Shown here one piece after another: positions 63,793-64,000 of a stretch of DNA of 64,000 bases (within the stretch, counting starts at the first letter, position 1; the number at the start of each line of letters is the position of its first letter). A program made the translations under genes and the position numbers. The DNA comes from Verrucomicrobiota bacterium (GTDB taxonomy: Bacteria; Verrucomicrobiota; Verrucomicrobiia; Palsa-1439), in NCBI GenBank assembly GCA_003152315.1, contig PLZV01000020.1, positions 71,997 through 135,996 of the forward strand, written 5' to 3'. Under the pieces are notes generated by a model. That model did no database searches and was not told the DNA's origin. It was given only the letters and a program-made list of their open reading frames with translations.

Positions 63793-64000
63793 TCATTTGT
63801 AGCCCTTGAGGAATTTTGCTTCGGCCTTGAACAACTCCAGAGTCAACTGCTTGATCTCGGCTGGCGAGCAGCACGCGGCCGTGAGGGGGTCGAGCATCAA
63901 GGCGTGGATGGCAGCTTCCTTGTTTTTTTCAATGGCGGCAGTGGCGGCGAGATCGAACATGCGCATGTTCGAATCACAGAGCGCCGCCACCAGCGCCGGC
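63793..64000 (-). CDS. C-terminal end of a GH4-like glycosidase (5' part outside window)
   Basis: Only the last ~69 codons are present. ALVAALCDSNMRMFDLAATAAIEKNKEAAIHALMLDPLTAACCSPAEIKQLTLELFKAEAKFLKGYK matches the usual C-terminus of GH4 NAD-dependent glycosidases (N-M-R, ALxLDPLT, then a helix before the end). GH4 includes alpha-galactosidases and alpha-galacturonidases, both sensible next to GH27 and a pectin locus. The active-site region is outside the window, so the substrate cannot be told. Confidence 0.65.
   Translation of the reverse strand, partial: PALVAALCDSNMRMFDLAATAAIEKNKEAAIHALMLDPLTAACCSPAEIKQLTLELFKAEAKFLKGYK

Overview
This 64 kb window comes from the chromosome of a plant-polysaccharide-degrading bacterium. 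It is most likely a Verrucomicrobiota or other PVC-group member; this taxonomic call is inference. The signs are many secreted glycoside hydrolases and polysaccharide lyases with signal peptides, pseudopilin-like proteins with the [12 protein letters not shown] and H-X9-DG signatures, PEP-CTERM proteins, proteins with autotransporter-associated beta-strand repeats, several Gfo/Idh/MocA oxidoreductases, and no SusC/SusD-like genes.

Layout. (1) 1-5 kb is housekeeping and debris: the 3' part of acetyl-CoA synthetase, a small membrane protein, an Old Yellow Enzyme, a GDP-mannose 3,5-epimerase, a stray XRE-type ORF and a decayed comM/yifB. (2) 5.2-24.4 kb is a rhamnogalacturonan-I (RG-I) locus: two PL4-type RG lyases, a PL26-type exo-RG lyase, GH35 beta-galactosidase, a DUF1961/YesU-like protein, three Gfo/Idh/MocA oxidoreductases, a sodium:solute symporter, a LacI regulator and a pseudopilin-like protein. 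(3) 24.7-29 kb holds two large surface proteins with beta-strand repeats, one ending in PEP-CTERM. (4) 29.3-30.6 kb holds a serine-recombinase relic abutting the 3' end of a tRNA-Ser(GCT), followed by inverted repeats. (5) 30.6-54.1 kb looks like a xyloglucan locus. A plus-strand operon carries GH95, GH31+PA14, GH3 and GH44. A minus-strand operon carries GH31, GH2, GH74 and an unassigned secreted protein. A further clan GH-A enzyme with Ig-like and YDG repeats is coupled to an unrecognised membrane-anchored protein, here called family X. (6) 54-60.8 kb is a decaying tandem array of pseudopilin and family X genes, followed by a P-domain surface protein and a PEP-CTERM protein. (7) 61.4-64 kb carries a LacI regulator, a GH27 alpha-galactosidase and the last codons of a GH4-like enzyme.

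How the genes may work together: secreted endo-enzymes (PL4, GH44, GH74) cut RG-I and xyloglucan. Exo-enzymes (PL26, GH35, GH2, GH31, GH95, GH3, GH27) trim the products. The symporter imports small products and the oxidoreductases process unusual sugars. LacI regulators and several palindromic upstream elements probably control expression. The least explained part is family X (two intact copies and one relic), which sits directly before glycoside hydrolase genes and among pseudopilin genes. A second lead is a C-terminal module ending in YYRVR(L/VL)VP, shared by four otherwise unrelated secreted proteins and left as a relic between two pseudopilin genes.
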